Shown here: positions 12,465 through 22,507 of the stretch, piece after piece
How positions within the stretch are numbered: the stretch's first letter is position 1
Layout of the letters: every line of letters begins with the position of its first letter
Assembly: GCF_003697165.2 (NCBI RefSeq)
Contig: NZ_CP033092.2
Coordinates: 992,001 to 1,056,000 of the forward strand
Length of the DNA: 64,000 nucleotides
Direction of reading: 5' to 3'
From: Escherichia coli DSM 30083 = JCM 1649 = ATCC 11775
GTDB lineage: Bacteria > Pseudomonadota > Gammaproteobacteria > Enterobacterales > Enterobacteriaceae
Program-made: the position numbers and the translations under genes
Notes under the pieces: generated by a model
What the model was told of the DNA's origin: nothing
The model's input: the letters and a program-made list of their open reading frames with translations, nothing else
Database searches by the model: none

Positions 12465-13340
12465 ATGACCAGTAGCTATCTGCATTTTCCGGAGTTTGAT
12501 CCGGTCATTTTCTCAATAGGACCCGTGGCGCTTCACTGGTACGGCCTGATGTATCTGGTGGGTTTCATTTTTGCAATGTGGCTGGCAACACGACGGGCGA
12601 ATCGTCCGGGCAGTGGCTGGACCAAAAATGAAGTTGAAAACTTACTCTATGCGGGCTTCCTCGGCGTCTTCCTCGGTGGACGTATTGGTTATGTTCTGTT
12701 CTACAATTTCCCGCAGTTTATGGCCGATCCGCTGTATCTTTTCCGTGTCTGGGACGGCGGCATGTCCTTCCACGGAGGCCTGATTGGCGTTATCGTGGTG
12801 ATGATTATCTTCGCCCGCCGTACTAAACGTTCCTTCTTCCAGGTCTCTGATTTTATTGCCCCACTCATTCCGTTTGGTCTTGGTGCTGGGCGCCTGGGCA
12901 ACTTTATTAACGGTGAATTGTGGGGCCGCGTTGACCCGAACTTCCCGTTTGCCATGCTGTTCCCTGGCTCCCGTACAGAAGATATTTTGCTGCTGCAAAC
13001 CAACCCGCAGTGGCAATCCATTTTCGACACTTACGGTGTGCTGCCGCGCCACCCATCACAGCTTTACGAGCTGCTGCTGGAAGGTGTGGTGCTGTTTATT
13101 ATCCTCAACCTGTATATTCGTAAACCGCGCCCAATGGGAGCTGTCTCAGGCTTGTTCCTGATTGGTTACGGCGCGTTTCGCATCATTGTTGAGTTTTTCC
13201 GCCAGCCCGACGCGCAGTTTACTGGTGCCTGGGTGCAGTACATCAGCATGGGGCAAATTCTTTCCATCCCGATGATTGTCGCGGGTGTGATCATGATGGT
13301 CTGGGCATATCGTCGCAGCCCACAGCAACACGTTTCCTGA
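12465..13340 (+). CDS. lgt: Prolipoprotein diacylglyceryl transferase Lgt
   Basis: 291 residues with seven membrane helices. The Lgt signature [14 protein letters not shown] lies near residues 143-156 and the conserved His of SFHGGL (H103) is present. Lgt transfers diacylglycerol from phosphatidylglycerol to the lipobox Cys, the first step in lipoprotein maturation; substrates in this window include YgdR and TssJ. thyA begins 6 bp after its stop, the usual E. coli lgt-thyA operon. Confidence 0.97.
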
Positions 13341-13346
13341 GGAACC

Positions 13347-14141
13347 ATGAAACAGTATTTAGAACTGATGCAAAAAGTGCTCGACGAAGGCACACAGAAA
13401 AACGACCGTACCGGAACCGGAACGCTTTCCATTTTTGGTCATCAGATGCGTTTTAACCTGCAGGATGGATTCCCGCTGGTGACAACTAAACGTTGCCACC
13501 TGCGTTCCATCATCCACGAACTGCTGTGGTTCCTGCAGGGCGACACTAACATTGCTTATCTACACGAAAACAATGTCACCATCTGGGACGAATGGGCCGA
13601 TGAAAACGGCGACCTCGGGCCAGTGTATGGTAAACAGTGGCGCGCCTGGCCAACGCCGGATGGTCGTCATATTGACCAGATCACTACTGTACTGAACCAG
13701 CTGAAAAACGACCCGGATTCCCGTCGCATTATTGTTTCAGCGTGGAACGTAGGCGAACTGGATAAAATGGCGCTGGCACCGTGCCATGCATTCTTCCAGT
13801 TCTATGTGGCAGACGGCAAACTCTCTTGCCAGCTTTATCAGCGCTCCTGTGACGTCTTCCTCGGCCTGCCGTTCAACATTGCCAGCTACGCGTTACTGGT
13901 GCATATGATGGCGCAGCAGTGCGATCTGGAAGTGGGTGATTTTGTCTGGACCGGTGGCGACACGCATCTCTACAGCAACCATATGGATCAAACTCATCTG
14001 CAATTAAGCCGCGAACCGCGTCCGCTGCCGAAGTTGATTATCAAACGTAAACCCGAATCCATCTTCGACTACCGTTTCGAAGACTTTGAGATTGAAGGAT
14101 ACGATCCACATCCGGGCATTAAAGCGCCGGTGGCTATCTAA
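13347..14141 (+). CDS. thyA: Thymidylate synthase ThyA
   Basis: 264 residues, full length. The active-site Cys146 sits in LAPCHAFFQFY. The folate-binding N-terminal RTGTGT and the dUMP-binding QRSCDVFLGLPFN segment are intact. ThyA converts dUMP and methylene-THF to dTMP and DHF. The gene is immediately downstream of lgt, with GAGG just before the ATG. A strong terminator follows at 14163-14190. Confidence 0.98.
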   Translation: MKQYLELMQKVLDEGTQKNDRTGTGTLSIFGHQMRFNLQDGFPLVTTKRCHLRSIIHELLWFLQGDTNIAYLHENNVTIWDEWADENGDLGPVYGKQWRAWPTPDGRHIDQITTVLNQLKNDPDSRRIIVSAWNVGELDKMALAPCHAFFQFYVADGKLSCQLYQRSCDVFLGLPFNIASYALLVHMMAQQCDLEVGDFVWTGGDTHLYSNHMDQTHLQLSREPRPLPKLIIKRKPESIFDYRFEDFEIEGYDPHPGIKAPVAI

Positions 14142-14162
14142 TTACGAAACATCCTGCCAGAG

Positions 14163-14190
14163 CCGACGCCAGTGTGCGTCGGTTTTTTTT
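14163..14190 (+). terminator. Rho-independent terminator of lgt-thyA
   Basis: A 7-bp GC stem (CCGACGC/GCGTCGG) with a 6-base loop is followed directly by eight T. It lies 22 bp after the thyA stop. Confidence 0.88.
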
Positions 14191-14325
14191 GCCCTCCGTT
14201 AAATTCTTCGAGACACCTTCCCGAAATTTTGCAACGTCCTGCAACGGCGTAAATAGTCCGGAAGATGCGCCGAAGAAATAGAAACTGGCCCTCGTCTTTT
14301 TTTCTCCTCGCTCCATACTGCCGGC

Positions 14326-14796
14326 ATGAAAACACAACGTGGTTATACGCTGATTGAAACGCTGGTCGCGATGCTGATTCTGGTCATGCTAAGCGCAAGT
14401 GGGCTTTATGGCTGGCAATACTGGCAGCAGTCGCAACGGCTTTGGCAAACCGCCAGCCAGGCGCGGGACTATTTGCTCTATTTACGTGAAGATGCCAACT
14501 GGCATAACCGCGACCACAGTATCAGTCTTATCAGGGAGGGGACGTTATGGTGCCTTGTGAGTTCCGTTGCTGGGGCGAATACCTGTCATGGCAGTTCACC
14601 ATTGGTCTTTGTGCCGCGCTGGCCCGAAGTCGAAATGAGCGACCTGACACCTTCGCTTGCTTTCTTTGGCCTGCGCAATACCGCATGGGCCGGGCATATT
14701 CGCTTCAAAAACTCAACGGGCGAGTGGTGGCTGGTGGTTTCGCCGTGGGGAAGACTCCGGCTTTGTCAGCAAGGAGAAACAGAAGGATGCCTGTAA
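14326..14796 (+). CDS. ppdA: Minor pseudopilin PpdA (prepilin peptidase-dependent)
   Basis: 156 residues with a type IV prepilin N-terminus: a very short leader (MKTQRG) cut before Tyr in GYTLIETLVAML, with the essential Glu at +5 and a long hydrophobic helix. PpdA resembles GspH/FimT minor pseudopilins and would prime assembly of a type IV pilus or type II secretion pseudopilus. It heads the operon ppdA-ppdB-ygdB-ppdC, whose genes overlap, and recC follows 12 bp after ppdC. Confidence 0.94.
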   Translation: MKTQRGYTLIETLVAMLILVMLSASGLYGWQYWQQSQRLWQTASQARDYLLYLREDANWHNRDHSISLIREGTLWCLVSSVAGANTCHGSSPLVFVPRWPEVEMSDLTPSLAFFGLRNTAWAGHIRFKNSTGEWWLVVSPWGRLRLCQQGETEGCL

Positions 14797-15350
14797 AAGA
14801 GCAAGGTTTTTCTCTGCTGGAAGTGTTGATTGCTATGGCGATCAGTAGCGTATTGTTGCTGGGGGCTGCACGCTTTCTGCCTGCGTTACAGCGTGAAAGT
14901 TTAACGAACACCCGTAAGCTGGCGCTGGAAGATGAAATCTGGCTGCGGGTATTTACCGTCGCGAAGCATCTCCAGAGGGCGGGTTATTGCCATGGCAGCT
15001 GTACGGGCGAAGGGCTGGAAATTGTCGGACAGGGTGACTGTGTCATTGTGCAGTGGGATGCGAACAGTAATGGTATCTGGGATCGCGAACCGGTAAAAGA
15101 GTCCGACCAGATTGGATTTCGTCTGAAGGAGCATGTGCTGGAAACGCTACGCGGTGCGACATCCTGTGAAGGTAAGGGCTGGGATAAAGTCACTAATCCG
15201 GATGCCATCATTATCGACACTTTTCAGGTCGTACGTCAGGATGTCAGCGGCTTCTCGCCGGTGTTGACGGTTAATATGCACGCTGCCAGCAAGGCTGATC
15301 CGCAAACCGTGGTGGATGCCAGCTATAGCGTGACAGGATCCAACCTGTGA
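14787..15350 (+). CDS. ppdB: Minor pseudopilin PpdB
   Basis: The ATG at 14787 (AGAAGG just before it) is chosen because it gives the prepilin start MPVKEQGFSLLEVLIAM, with cleavage between Gly and Phe; a longer in-frame extension upstream is a shadow of ppdA. The product has 187 residues, the K-12 length. It is a PilW/GspJ-like minor pseudopilin that would sit at the pilus tip. It overlaps ppdA by 10 bp and ygdB by 4 bp. Confidence 0.93.
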   Translation: MPVKEQGFSLLEVLIAMAISSVLLLGAARFLPALQRESLTNTRKLALEDEIWLRVFTVAKHLQRAGYCHGSCTGEGLEIVGQGDCVIVQWDANSNGIWDREPVKESDQIGFRLKEHVLETLRGATSCEGKGWDKVTNPDAIIIDTFQVVRQDVSGFSPVLTVNMHAASKADPQTVVDASYSVTGSNL

Positions 15351-15754
15351 ACCGCGAAAAGGGTGTTTCGTCACTGGCTCTGGTCCTGATGCTGCTGATT
15401 TTGGGTAGCTTGCTATTGCAAGGAATGAGTCAGCAGGATCGCAGTTTTGCTTCTCGCGTGAGCATGGAAAGTCAGTCATTGCGCCGCCAGGCCATCGTTC
15501 AGTCGGCGCTGGAGTGGGGAAAAATGCACTCCTGGCAGACGCAGCCCGCAGTTCAGTGCTTACTGTATGCTGCCACCGGTGCCCGGGTTTGTCTGCGTTT
15601 ACTGGCAGATAATGAAGCCTTATTGATTGCTGGTTATGAAGGCGTTTCGTTGTGGCGAACAGGCGAAGTCATCGATGGAAACATTGTTTTTTCGCCACGC
15701 GGCTGGAGCGATTTTTGTCCGCTGAAAGAGAGGGCGTTATGTCAGCTTCCCTGA
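15347..15754 (+). CDS. ygdB: Pseudopilin-cluster protein YgdB
   Basis: 135 residues starting at a GTG that overlaps the ppdB stop (GTGA), a sign of translational coupling. The N-terminus (MNREKGVSSLALVLML) is a prepilin-like hydrophobic helix preceded by a short charged leader, but the cleavage site is non-canonical. It occupies the PilX/GspK position in the minor pilin cluster. The C-terminal part has several Cys residues. No independent function is known to me. Confidence 0.92.
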   Translation: MNREKGVSSLALVLMLLILGSLLLQGMSQQDRSFASRVSMESQSLRRQAIVQSALEWGKMHSWQTQPAVQCLLYAATGARVCLRLLADNEALLIAGYEGVSLWRTGEVIDGNIVFSPRGWSDFCPLKERALCQLP

Positions 15755-16062
15755 GGAATCAACAAGGCTTTAGTCTGCCGGAGGTAATGTTGGCGATGGT
15801 GTTGATGGTGATGATTGTCACTGCGTTATCGGGTTTCCAGCGAACATTAATGAACAGTCTTGCCAGCAGAAACCAGTACCAACAGCTCTGGCGGCATGGC
15901 TGGCAGCAAACGCAACTGCGCGCGATTTCGCCACCTGCTAACTGGCAGGTCAACCGAATGCAGACATCGCAGGCGGGATGTGTCAGCATCAGCGTTACGC
16001 TAGTTTCACCCGGGGGCAGAGAAGGCGAGATGACCCGCCTGCATTGCCCGAATCGTCAGTAG
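15739..16062 (+). CDS. ppdC: Minor pseudopilin PpdC
   Basis: 107 residues from the ATG at 15739, which gives the prepilin sequence MSASLRNQQGFSLPEVMLAM with cleavage after Gly10. It overlaps ygdB by 16 bp. This is a PilV/GspI-like minor pseudopilin, completing the four-gene set. The region uses the E. coli arrangement in which the pseudopilin operon lies directly before recC. Confidence 0.93.
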   Translation: MSASLRNQQGFSLPEVMLAMVLMVMIVTALSGFQRTLMNSLASRNQYQQLWRHGWQQTQLRAISPPANWQVNRMQTSQAGCVSISVTLVSPGGREGEMTRLHCPNRQ

Positions 16063-16074
16063 TCAGGAGCCGCT

Positions 16075-19000
16075 ATGTTAAGGGTCTACCATTCCAATCG
16101 TCTGGACGTGCTGGAAGCGTTGATGGAGTTTATTGTCGAACGCGAACGGCTGGACGATCCTTTCGAACCAGAGATGATTCTGGTGCAAAGTACCGGTATG
16201 GCACAGTGGCTGCAAATGACCCTGTCGCAAAAGTTTGGTATTGCGGCAAACATTGATTTTCCGCTGCCAGCGAGCTTTATCTGGGATATGTTCGTCCGGG
16301 TGTTACCGGAGATCCCCAAAGAGAGCGCCTTTAACAAACAGAGCATGAGCTGGAAACTGATGACTCTGCTGCCGCAACTGTTGGAGCGCGAAGACTTTAC
16401 CCTGTTGCGGCATTATCTGACTGACGATAGTGACAAGCGAAAACTGTTCCAGCTTTCTTCAAAAGCGGCGGACCTGTTTGACCAGTATCTGGTCTATCGT
16501 CCGGACTGGCTGGCACAGTGGGAAACAGGACATCTGGTAGAAGGGTTGGGAGAAGCACAGGCCTGGCAAGCGCCGTTGTGGAAGGCGTTGGTGGAATATA
16601 CCGACGAACTTGGGCAACCGCGCTGGCACCGCGCCAATCTCTATCAGCGCTTTATCGAAACGCTGGAGTCCGCGACGACCTGCCCGCCGGGGTTACCTTC
16701 GCGCGTCTTTATATGCGGTATTTCCGCGTTACCGCCTGTTTATCTCCAGGCGCTACAGGCGCTGGGTAAACATATTGAAATCCATCTCCTGTTTACCAAC
16801 CCCTGCCGTTATTACTGGGGCGACATTAAAGATCCCGCTTATCTGGCGAAACTACTGACTCGCCAGCGCCGACACAGTTTTGAAGATCGCGAATTACCGC
16901 TATTTCGCGACAGCGAAAATGCCGGGCAGCTCTTTAACAGCGATGGTGAACAGGATGTCGGCAACCCGCTGCTGGCTTCATGGGGCAAGCTTGGGCGCGA
17001 CTACATTTATCTCCTTTCTGACCTGGAGAGCAGCCAGGAGCTGGACGCTTTTGTCGATGTGACGCCAGATAACCTGCTGCATAATATTCAGTCTGACATT
17101 CTGGAACTGGAAAACCGCGCCGTTGCTGGTGTGAACATCGAAGAGTTTTCCCGTAGCGATAACAAACGCCCGCTTGATCCACTGGATAGCAGTATCACCT
17201 TCCACGTTTGCCATAGCCCGCAGCGTGAAGTTGAAGTTTTACACGATCGCCTGCTGGCGATGCTGGAGGAAGACCCGACACTTACTCCGCGCGACATCAT
17301 CGTGATGGTGGCTGATATCGACAGCTACAGTCCGTTTATTCAGGCTGTGTTTGGTAGTGCACCTGCGGATCGTTACCTGCCTTACGCCATTTCCGACCGT
17401 CGGGCGCGGCAGTCGCATCCTGTACTTGAAGCGTTTATCAGCCTGTTATCGCTGCCAGACAGCCGCTTTGTGTCGGAAGACGTGCTGGCATTACTGGATG
17501 TGCCGGTGCTGGCAGCGCGGTTTGACATCACCGAAGAAGGGCTGCGTTATTTACGTCAGTGGGTCAACGAATCCGGCATTCGTTGGGGGATAGATGACGA
17601 CAACGTTCGCGAGCTGGAACTTCCCGCTACCGGTCAACACACCTGGCGGTTTGGCCTGACGCGCATGTTGCTGGGCTACGCGATGGAGAGCGCGCAGGGC
17701 GAGTGGCAATCGGTTCTACCTTATGATGAATCGAGCGGCTTAATTGCAGAACTGGTGGGGCATCTGGCTTCACTGCTAATGCAGCTAAATATCTGGCGTC
17801 GCGGGCTGGCGCAGGAGCGTCCGCTGGAAGAGTGGTTGCCGGTTTGTCGCGATATGCTCAACGCCTTTTTCCTGCCGGATGCGGAAACCGAAGCGGCGAT
17901 GACGCTGATCGAACAACAATGGCAGGCGATTATCTCCGAAGGTTTAGGCGCGCAGTATGGCGACGCGGTGCCGCTGTCACTATTGCGTGATGAACTGGCA
18001 CTGCGCCTGGATCAAGAACGTATCAGCCAGCGTTTTCTCGCCGGACCGGTTAACATTTGTACTCTGATGCCAATGCGTTCAATTCCGTTCAAAGTGGTTT
18101 GCCTGCTGGGAATGAACGACGGCGTTTATCCACGTCAGCTTGCGCCATTGGGCTTTGATCTGATGAGCCAGAAACCGAAGCGTGGCGACCGTAGCCGTCG
18201 CGATGACGACCGCTATCTGTTCCTGGAAGCGTTAATTTCCGCGCAGCAAAAACTCTATATCAGCTATATCGGGCGTTCCATTCAGGATAACAGTGAACGT
18301 TTCCCGTCGGTACTGGTGCAGGAACTGATCGACTACATCGGGCAAAGCCATTATCTACCGGGCGATGAAGCGCTTAACTGTGATGAAAGCGAGGCAAGGG
18401 TAAAAGCGCATCTTACTTGCCACCATACCCGGATGCCGTTTGACCCGCAAAACTACCAGCCCGGTAACTTACAAAGCTATGCGCGCGAGTGGCTACCTGC
18501 GGCCAGCCAGGCTGGTAAAGCACATTCTGAATTTGTTCAGCCGCTGCCGTTTACCTTACCGGAAACCGTGCCGCTGGAAACGCTACAACGATTCTGGGCA
18601 CATCCGGTGCGGGCGTTTTTCCAGATGCGTTTGCAGGTGAACTTCCGTACCGAAGACAGCGAAATTCCCGACACTGAACCTTTTATTCTTGAAGGGCTTA
18701 GTCGTTATCAAATCAACCAGCAGTTATTAAATGTACTGGTTGAGCAGGATGATGCCGAACGCTTGTTCCGCCGATTCCGGGCGGCAGGTGATTTGCCGTA
18801 TGGTGCCTTTGGTGAAATTTTCTGGGAAACGCAGTGTCAGGAGATGCAGCAACTTGCCGACAGAGTCATTGCCTGTCGCCAGCCAGGGCAGAGTATGGAG
18901 ATTGATCTCGCCTGCAACGGTGTGCAGATAACTGGCTGGTTGCCGCAGGTGCAGCCGGATGGCCTGTTGCGCTGGCGTCCCTCTTTATTAAGTGTGGCGC

Positions 19001-19443
19001 AGGGAATGCAACTTTGGCTGGAACACCTTGTCTACTGTGCCAGCGGTGGTAATGGTGAAAGTCGCCTTTTTCTACGCAAAGACGGCGAGTGGCGTTTTCC
19101 GCCGCTTGCAGCCGAACAGGCTTTGCATTACCTCTCACAACTGATTGAGGGGTATCGTGAAGGAATGTCCGCGCCATTGCTGGTGTTACCTGAAAGTGGC
19201 GGCGCGTGGCTAAAAACCTGTTATGACGCGCAAAACGATGCCATGCTGGATGACGATTCCACGTTGCAAAAAGCCCGTACGAAATTCCTTCAGGCTTACG
19301 AAGGCAACATGATGGTGCGTGGCGAAGGTGATGATATCTGGTATCAACGGCTCTGGCGGCAATTAACACCAGAGACAATGGAGGCTATCGTTGAACAGTC
19401 GCAACGTTTCCTGTTACCGCTGTTTCGCTTTAATCAGTCATGA
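16075..19443 (+). CDS. recC: Exodeoxyribonuclease V subunit RecC
   Basis: 1122 residues, the full E. coli length, with sequence almost identical throughout. RecC is the scaffold of RecBCD; its inactive helicase-like and nuclease-like folds form the channel where the Chi octamer is read from the 3' strand. It begins 12 bp after ppdC. Unlike recB and recD it has no functional Walker motif, as expected for the family. Confidence 0.98.
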   Translation: MLRVYHSNRLDVLEALMEFIVERERLDDPFEPEMILVQSTGMAQWLQMTLSQKFGIAANIDFPLPASFIWDMFVRVLPEIPKESAFNKQSMSWKLMTLLPQLLEREDFTLLRHYLTDDSDKRKLFQLSSKAADLFDQYLVYRPDWLAQWETGHLVEGLGEAQAWQAPLWKALVEYTDELGQPRWHRANLYQRFIETLESATTCPPGLPSRVFICGISALPPVYLQALQALGKHIEIHLLFTNPCRYYWGDIKDPAYLAKLLTRQRRHSFEDRELPLFRDSENAGQLFNSDGEQDVGNPLLASWGKLGRDYIYLLSDLESSQELDAFVDVTPDNLLHNIQSDILELENRAVAGVNIEEFSRSDNKRPLDPLDSSITFHVCHSPQREVEVLHDRLLAMLEEDPTLTPRDIIVMVADIDSYSPFIQAVFGSAPADRYLPYAISDRRARQSHPVLEAFISLLSLPDSRFVSEDVLALLDVPVLAARFDITEEGLRYLRQWVNESGIRWGIDDDNVRELELPATGQHTWRFGLTRMLLGYAMESAQGEWQSVLPYDESSGLIAELVGHLASLLMQLNIWRRGLAQERPLEEWLPVCRDMLNAFFLPDAETEAAMTLIEQQWQAIISEGLGAQYGDAVPLSLLRDELALRLDQERISQRFLAGPVNICTLMPMRSIPFKVVCLLGMNDGVYPRQLAPLGFDLMSQKPKRGDRSRRDDDRYLFLEALISAQQKLYISYIGRSIQDNSERFPSVLVQELIDYIGQSHYLPGDEALNCDESEARVKAHLTCHHTRMPFDPQNYQPGNLQSYAREWLPAASQAGKAHSEFVQPLPFTLPETVPLETLQRFWAHPVRAFFQMRLQVNFRTEDSEIPDTEPFILEGLSRYQINQQLLNVLVEQDDAERLFRRFRAAGDLPYGAFGEIFWETQCQEMQQLADRVIACRQPGQSMEIDLACNGVQITGWLPQVQPDGLLRWRPSLLSVAQGMQLWLEHLVYCASGGNGESRLFLRKDGEWRFPPLAAEQALHYLSQLIEGYREGMSAPLLVLPESGGAWLKTCYDAQNDAMLDDDSTLQKARTKFLQAYEGNMMVRGEGDDIWYQRLWRQLTPETMEAIVEQSQRFLLPLFRFNQS

Positions 19444-19618
19444 GTTTTGTATAAAAATTGCGCAATCTATCCGCTTACTTTATGATGCGCACCAGTCACG
19501 GACTGATGGTTATATAGACATAGGCTGACTCGTGCAGCACAAGATTAAATTCTGGCAGATGATTTGCGTTAACGTGTTGAATCTGGCCAGAAAATAAAGT
19601 TGATTATGAGGTCCGTGA

Positions 19619-22507
19619 ATGCCCCGCAGCATCTGGTTCAAAGCATTATTGTTGTTTGTTGCCCTCTGGGCACCCTTAAGTCAGGCAGAAACGGGATGGC
19701 AGCCGATTCAGGAAACCATCCGTAAAAGTGATAAAGATAACCGCCAGTATCAGGCTATACGTCTGGATAACGGTATGGTGGTCTTACTGGTTTCTGATCC
19801 GCAGGCAGTTAAATCGCTCTCGGCGCTGGTGGTGCCCGTTGGGTCGCTGGAAGATCCTGAGGCGTACCAGGGGCTGGCACATTACCTTGAACATATGAGT
19901 CTGATGGGGTCGAAAAAGTACCCGCAGGCTGACAGTCTGGCCGAATATCTCAAAATGCACGGCGGCAGTCACAATGCCAGCACGGCACCGTATCGCACGG
20001 CTTTCTATCTGGAAGTTGAGAACGACGCCTTGCCCGGTGCGGTAGACCGCCTGGCGGACGCTATTGCAGAACCCTTGCTCGACAAGAAATACGCCGAACG
20101 TGAACGTAATGCAGTGAATGCCGAATTAACCATGGCGCGTACGCGTGACGGGATGCGCATGGCACAGGTCAGCGCAGAAACCATTAACCCGGCACACCCC
20201 GGTTCAAAGTTTTCTGGTGGTAACCTCGAAACTTTAAGCGACAAACCAGGTAATCCGGTACAGCAGGCGCTGAAAGATTTCCACGAGAAGTACTATTCCG
20301 CCAATCTGATGAAGGCGGTTATTTACAGCAATAAACCGTTGCCGGAGTTGGCGAAAATGGCGGCGGACACCTTTGGTCGCGTGCCGAACAAAGAGAGCAA
20401 AAAACCGGAAATCACCGTGCCGGTAGTCACCGACGCGCAAAAGGGCATTATCATTCATTACGTCCCGGCGTTGCCGCGTAAAGTTCTGCGCGTTGAGTTT
20501 CGCATCGATAACAATTCAGCGAAGTTCCGTAGTAAAACGGATGAATTGATTACCTATCTGATTGGTAATCGCAGCCCTGGTACACTTTCTGACTGGCTGC
20601 AAAAGCAGGGATTAGTTGAGGGTATTAGCGCCAATTCCGATCCTATCGTCAACGGCAACAGCGGCGTATTAGCGATCTTTGCGTCTTTAACCGATAAAGG
20701 TCTGGCGAATCGCGATCAGGTTGTGGCGGCCATTTTTAGCTATCTCAATCTGTTACGTGAAAAAGGGATCGATAAACAATACTTCGATGAACTGGCGAAT
20801 GTGCTGGATATCGACTTCCGTTATCCGTCAATCACCCGTGATATGGATTACGTCGAATGGCTGGCAGATACCATGATTCGCGTTCCTGTTGAGCATACAC
20901 TGGATGCAGTCAATATTGCCGATCGGTACGATGCTAAAGCAGTAAAAGAACGTCTGGCGATGATGACGCCGCAGAATGCGCGTATCTGGTATATCAGCCC
21001 GAAAGAGCCGCACAATAAAACGGCTTATTTTGTCGATGCGCCGTATCAAGTCGATAAAATCAGCGAACAAACTTTCGCGGACTGGCAGAAAAAAGCCGCC
21101 AATATTGCGCTCTCCTTACCGGAGCTTAACCCCTATATTCCTGACGATTTCTCGCTGATTAAGTCAGAGAAGAAATACGACCATCCAGAGTTGATTGTTG
21201 ATGAGTCGAATCTGCGCGTGGTGTATGCGCCAAGCCGTTATTTTGCCAGCGAGCCCAAAGCTGATGTCAGCCTGATTTTGCGTAATCCGAAAGCCATGGA
21301 CAGCGCCCGCAATCAGGTGATGTTTGCGCTCAATGATTATCTCGCAGGGCTGGCGCTTGATCAGTTAAGCAACCAGGCGTCGGTTGGTGGCATAAGTTTT
21401 TCCACCAATGCTAACAACGGCCTTATGGTTAATGCCAATGGTTACACTCAGCGCCTGCCGCAGCTGTTCCAGGCTCTGCTGGAGGGCTACTTTAGCTATA
21501 CCGCTACGGAAGATCAGCTTGAGCAGGCGAAGTCCTGGTATAACCAGATGATGGATTCCGCAGAAAAGGGCAAAGCGTTTGAGCAGGCGATTATGCCCGC
21601 GCAGATGCTCTCGCAAGTGCCGTACTTCTCGCGAGATGAACGGCGCAAAATTTTGCCCTCCATTACGTTGAAAGAGGTGCTGGCCTATCGCGACACCTTA
21701 AAATCAGGGGCTAGACCAGAGTTTATGGTTATCGGCAACATGACTGAAGCCCAGGCAACAACGCTGGCACGCCATGTGCAAAAACAGTTGGGCGCTGATG
21801 GTTCAGAGTGGTGTCGTAACAAAGATGTCGTGGTCGATAAAAAACAATCCGTCATCTTTGAAAAAGCTGGTAACAGCACCGACTCCGCACTGGCAGCGGT
21901 ATTTGTACCGACTGGCTACGATGAATACACCAGCTCAGCGTATAGTTCTCTGTTGGGGCAGATCGTACAGCCGTGGTTCTACAATCAGTTGCGTACCGAA
22001 GAACAGTTGGGCTATGCCGTGTTTGCGTTTCCAATGAGCGTGGGGCGTCAGTGGGGCATGGGCTTCCTTTTGCAAAGCAATGATAAACAGCCTTCATTCT
22101 TGTGGGAGCGTTACAAGGCGTTTTTCCCAACCGCAGAGGCAAAATTGCGGGCGATGAAGCCAGAGGAGTTTGCGCAAATCCAGCAGGCGGTAATTACTCA
22201 GATGCTGCAGGCACCGCAAACGCTCGGCGAAGAAGCATCGAAGTTAAGTAAAGATTTCGATCGCGGCAATATGCGCTTCGATTCGCGTGATAAAATCGTG
22301 GCCCAGATAAAACTGCTGACGCCGCAAAAACTTGCTGATTTCTTCCATCAGGCGGTGGTCGAGCCGCAAGGTATGGCTATTCTGTCGCAGATTTCCGGCA
22401 GCCAGAACGGGAAAGCCGAATATGTGCATCCTGAAGGCTGGAAAGTGTGGGAGAACGTCAGCGCGTTGCAGCAAACAATGCCCCTGATGAGTGAAAAGAA
22501 TGAGTGA
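19619..22507 (+). CDS. ptrA: Protease III / pitrilysin PtrA
   Basis: 962 residues with an N-terminal signal peptide (charged MPRSIWFK, hydrophobic core, cleavage near SQA-E at residue 23). The inverted zinc motif HXXEH is present as HYLEH and the downstream Glu ligand as NAELTM. Pitrilysin is a periplasmic M16 metalloprotease that degrades small peptides such as insulin fragments. It is embedded between recC and recB as in E. coli and overlaps recB by 8 bp. Confidence 0.97.
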   Translation: MPRSIWFKALLLFVALWAPLSQAETGWQPIQETIRKSDKDNRQYQAIRLDNGMVVLLVSDPQAVKSLSALVVPVGSLEDPEAYQGLAHYLEHMSLMGSKKYPQADSLAEYLKMHGGSHNASTAPYRTAFYLEVENDALPGAVDRLADAIAEPLLDKKYAERERNAVNAELTMARTRDGMRMAQVSAETINPAHPGSKFSGGNLETLSDKPGNPVQQALKDFHEKYYSANLMKAVIYSNKPLPELAKMAADTFGRVPNKESKKPEITVPVVTDAQKGIIIHYVPALPRKVLRVEFRIDNNSAKFRSKTDELITYLIGNRSPGTLSDWLQKQGLVEGISANSDPIVNGNSGVLAIFASLTDKGLANRDQVVAAIFSYLNLLREKGIDKQYFDELANVLDIDFRYPSITRDMDYVEWLADTMIRVPVEHTLDAVNIADRYDAKAVKERLAMMTPQNARIWYISPKEPHNKTAYFVDAPYQVDKISEQTFADWQKKAANIALSLPELNPYIPDDFSLIKSEKKYDHPELIVDESNLRVVYAPSRYFASEPKADVSLILRNPKAMDSARNQVMFALNDYLAGLALDQLSNQASVGGISFSTNANNGLMVNANGYTQRLPQLFQALLEGYFSYTATEDQLEQAKSWYNQMMDSAEKGKAFEQAIMPAQMLSQVPYFSRDERRKILPSITLKEVLAYRDTLKSGARPEFMVIGNMTEAQATTLARHVQKQLGADGSEWCRNKDVVVDKKQSVIFEKAGNSTDSALAAVFVPTGYDEYTSSAYSSLLGQIVQPWFYNQLRTEEQLGYAVFAFPMSVGRQWGMGFLLQSNDKQPSFLWERYKAFFPTAEAKLRAMKPEEFAQIQQAVITQMLQAPQTLGEEASKLSKDFDRGNMRFDSRDKIVAQIKLLTPQKLADFFHQAVVEPQGMAILSQISGSQNGKAEYVHPEGWKVWENVSALQQTMPLMSEKNE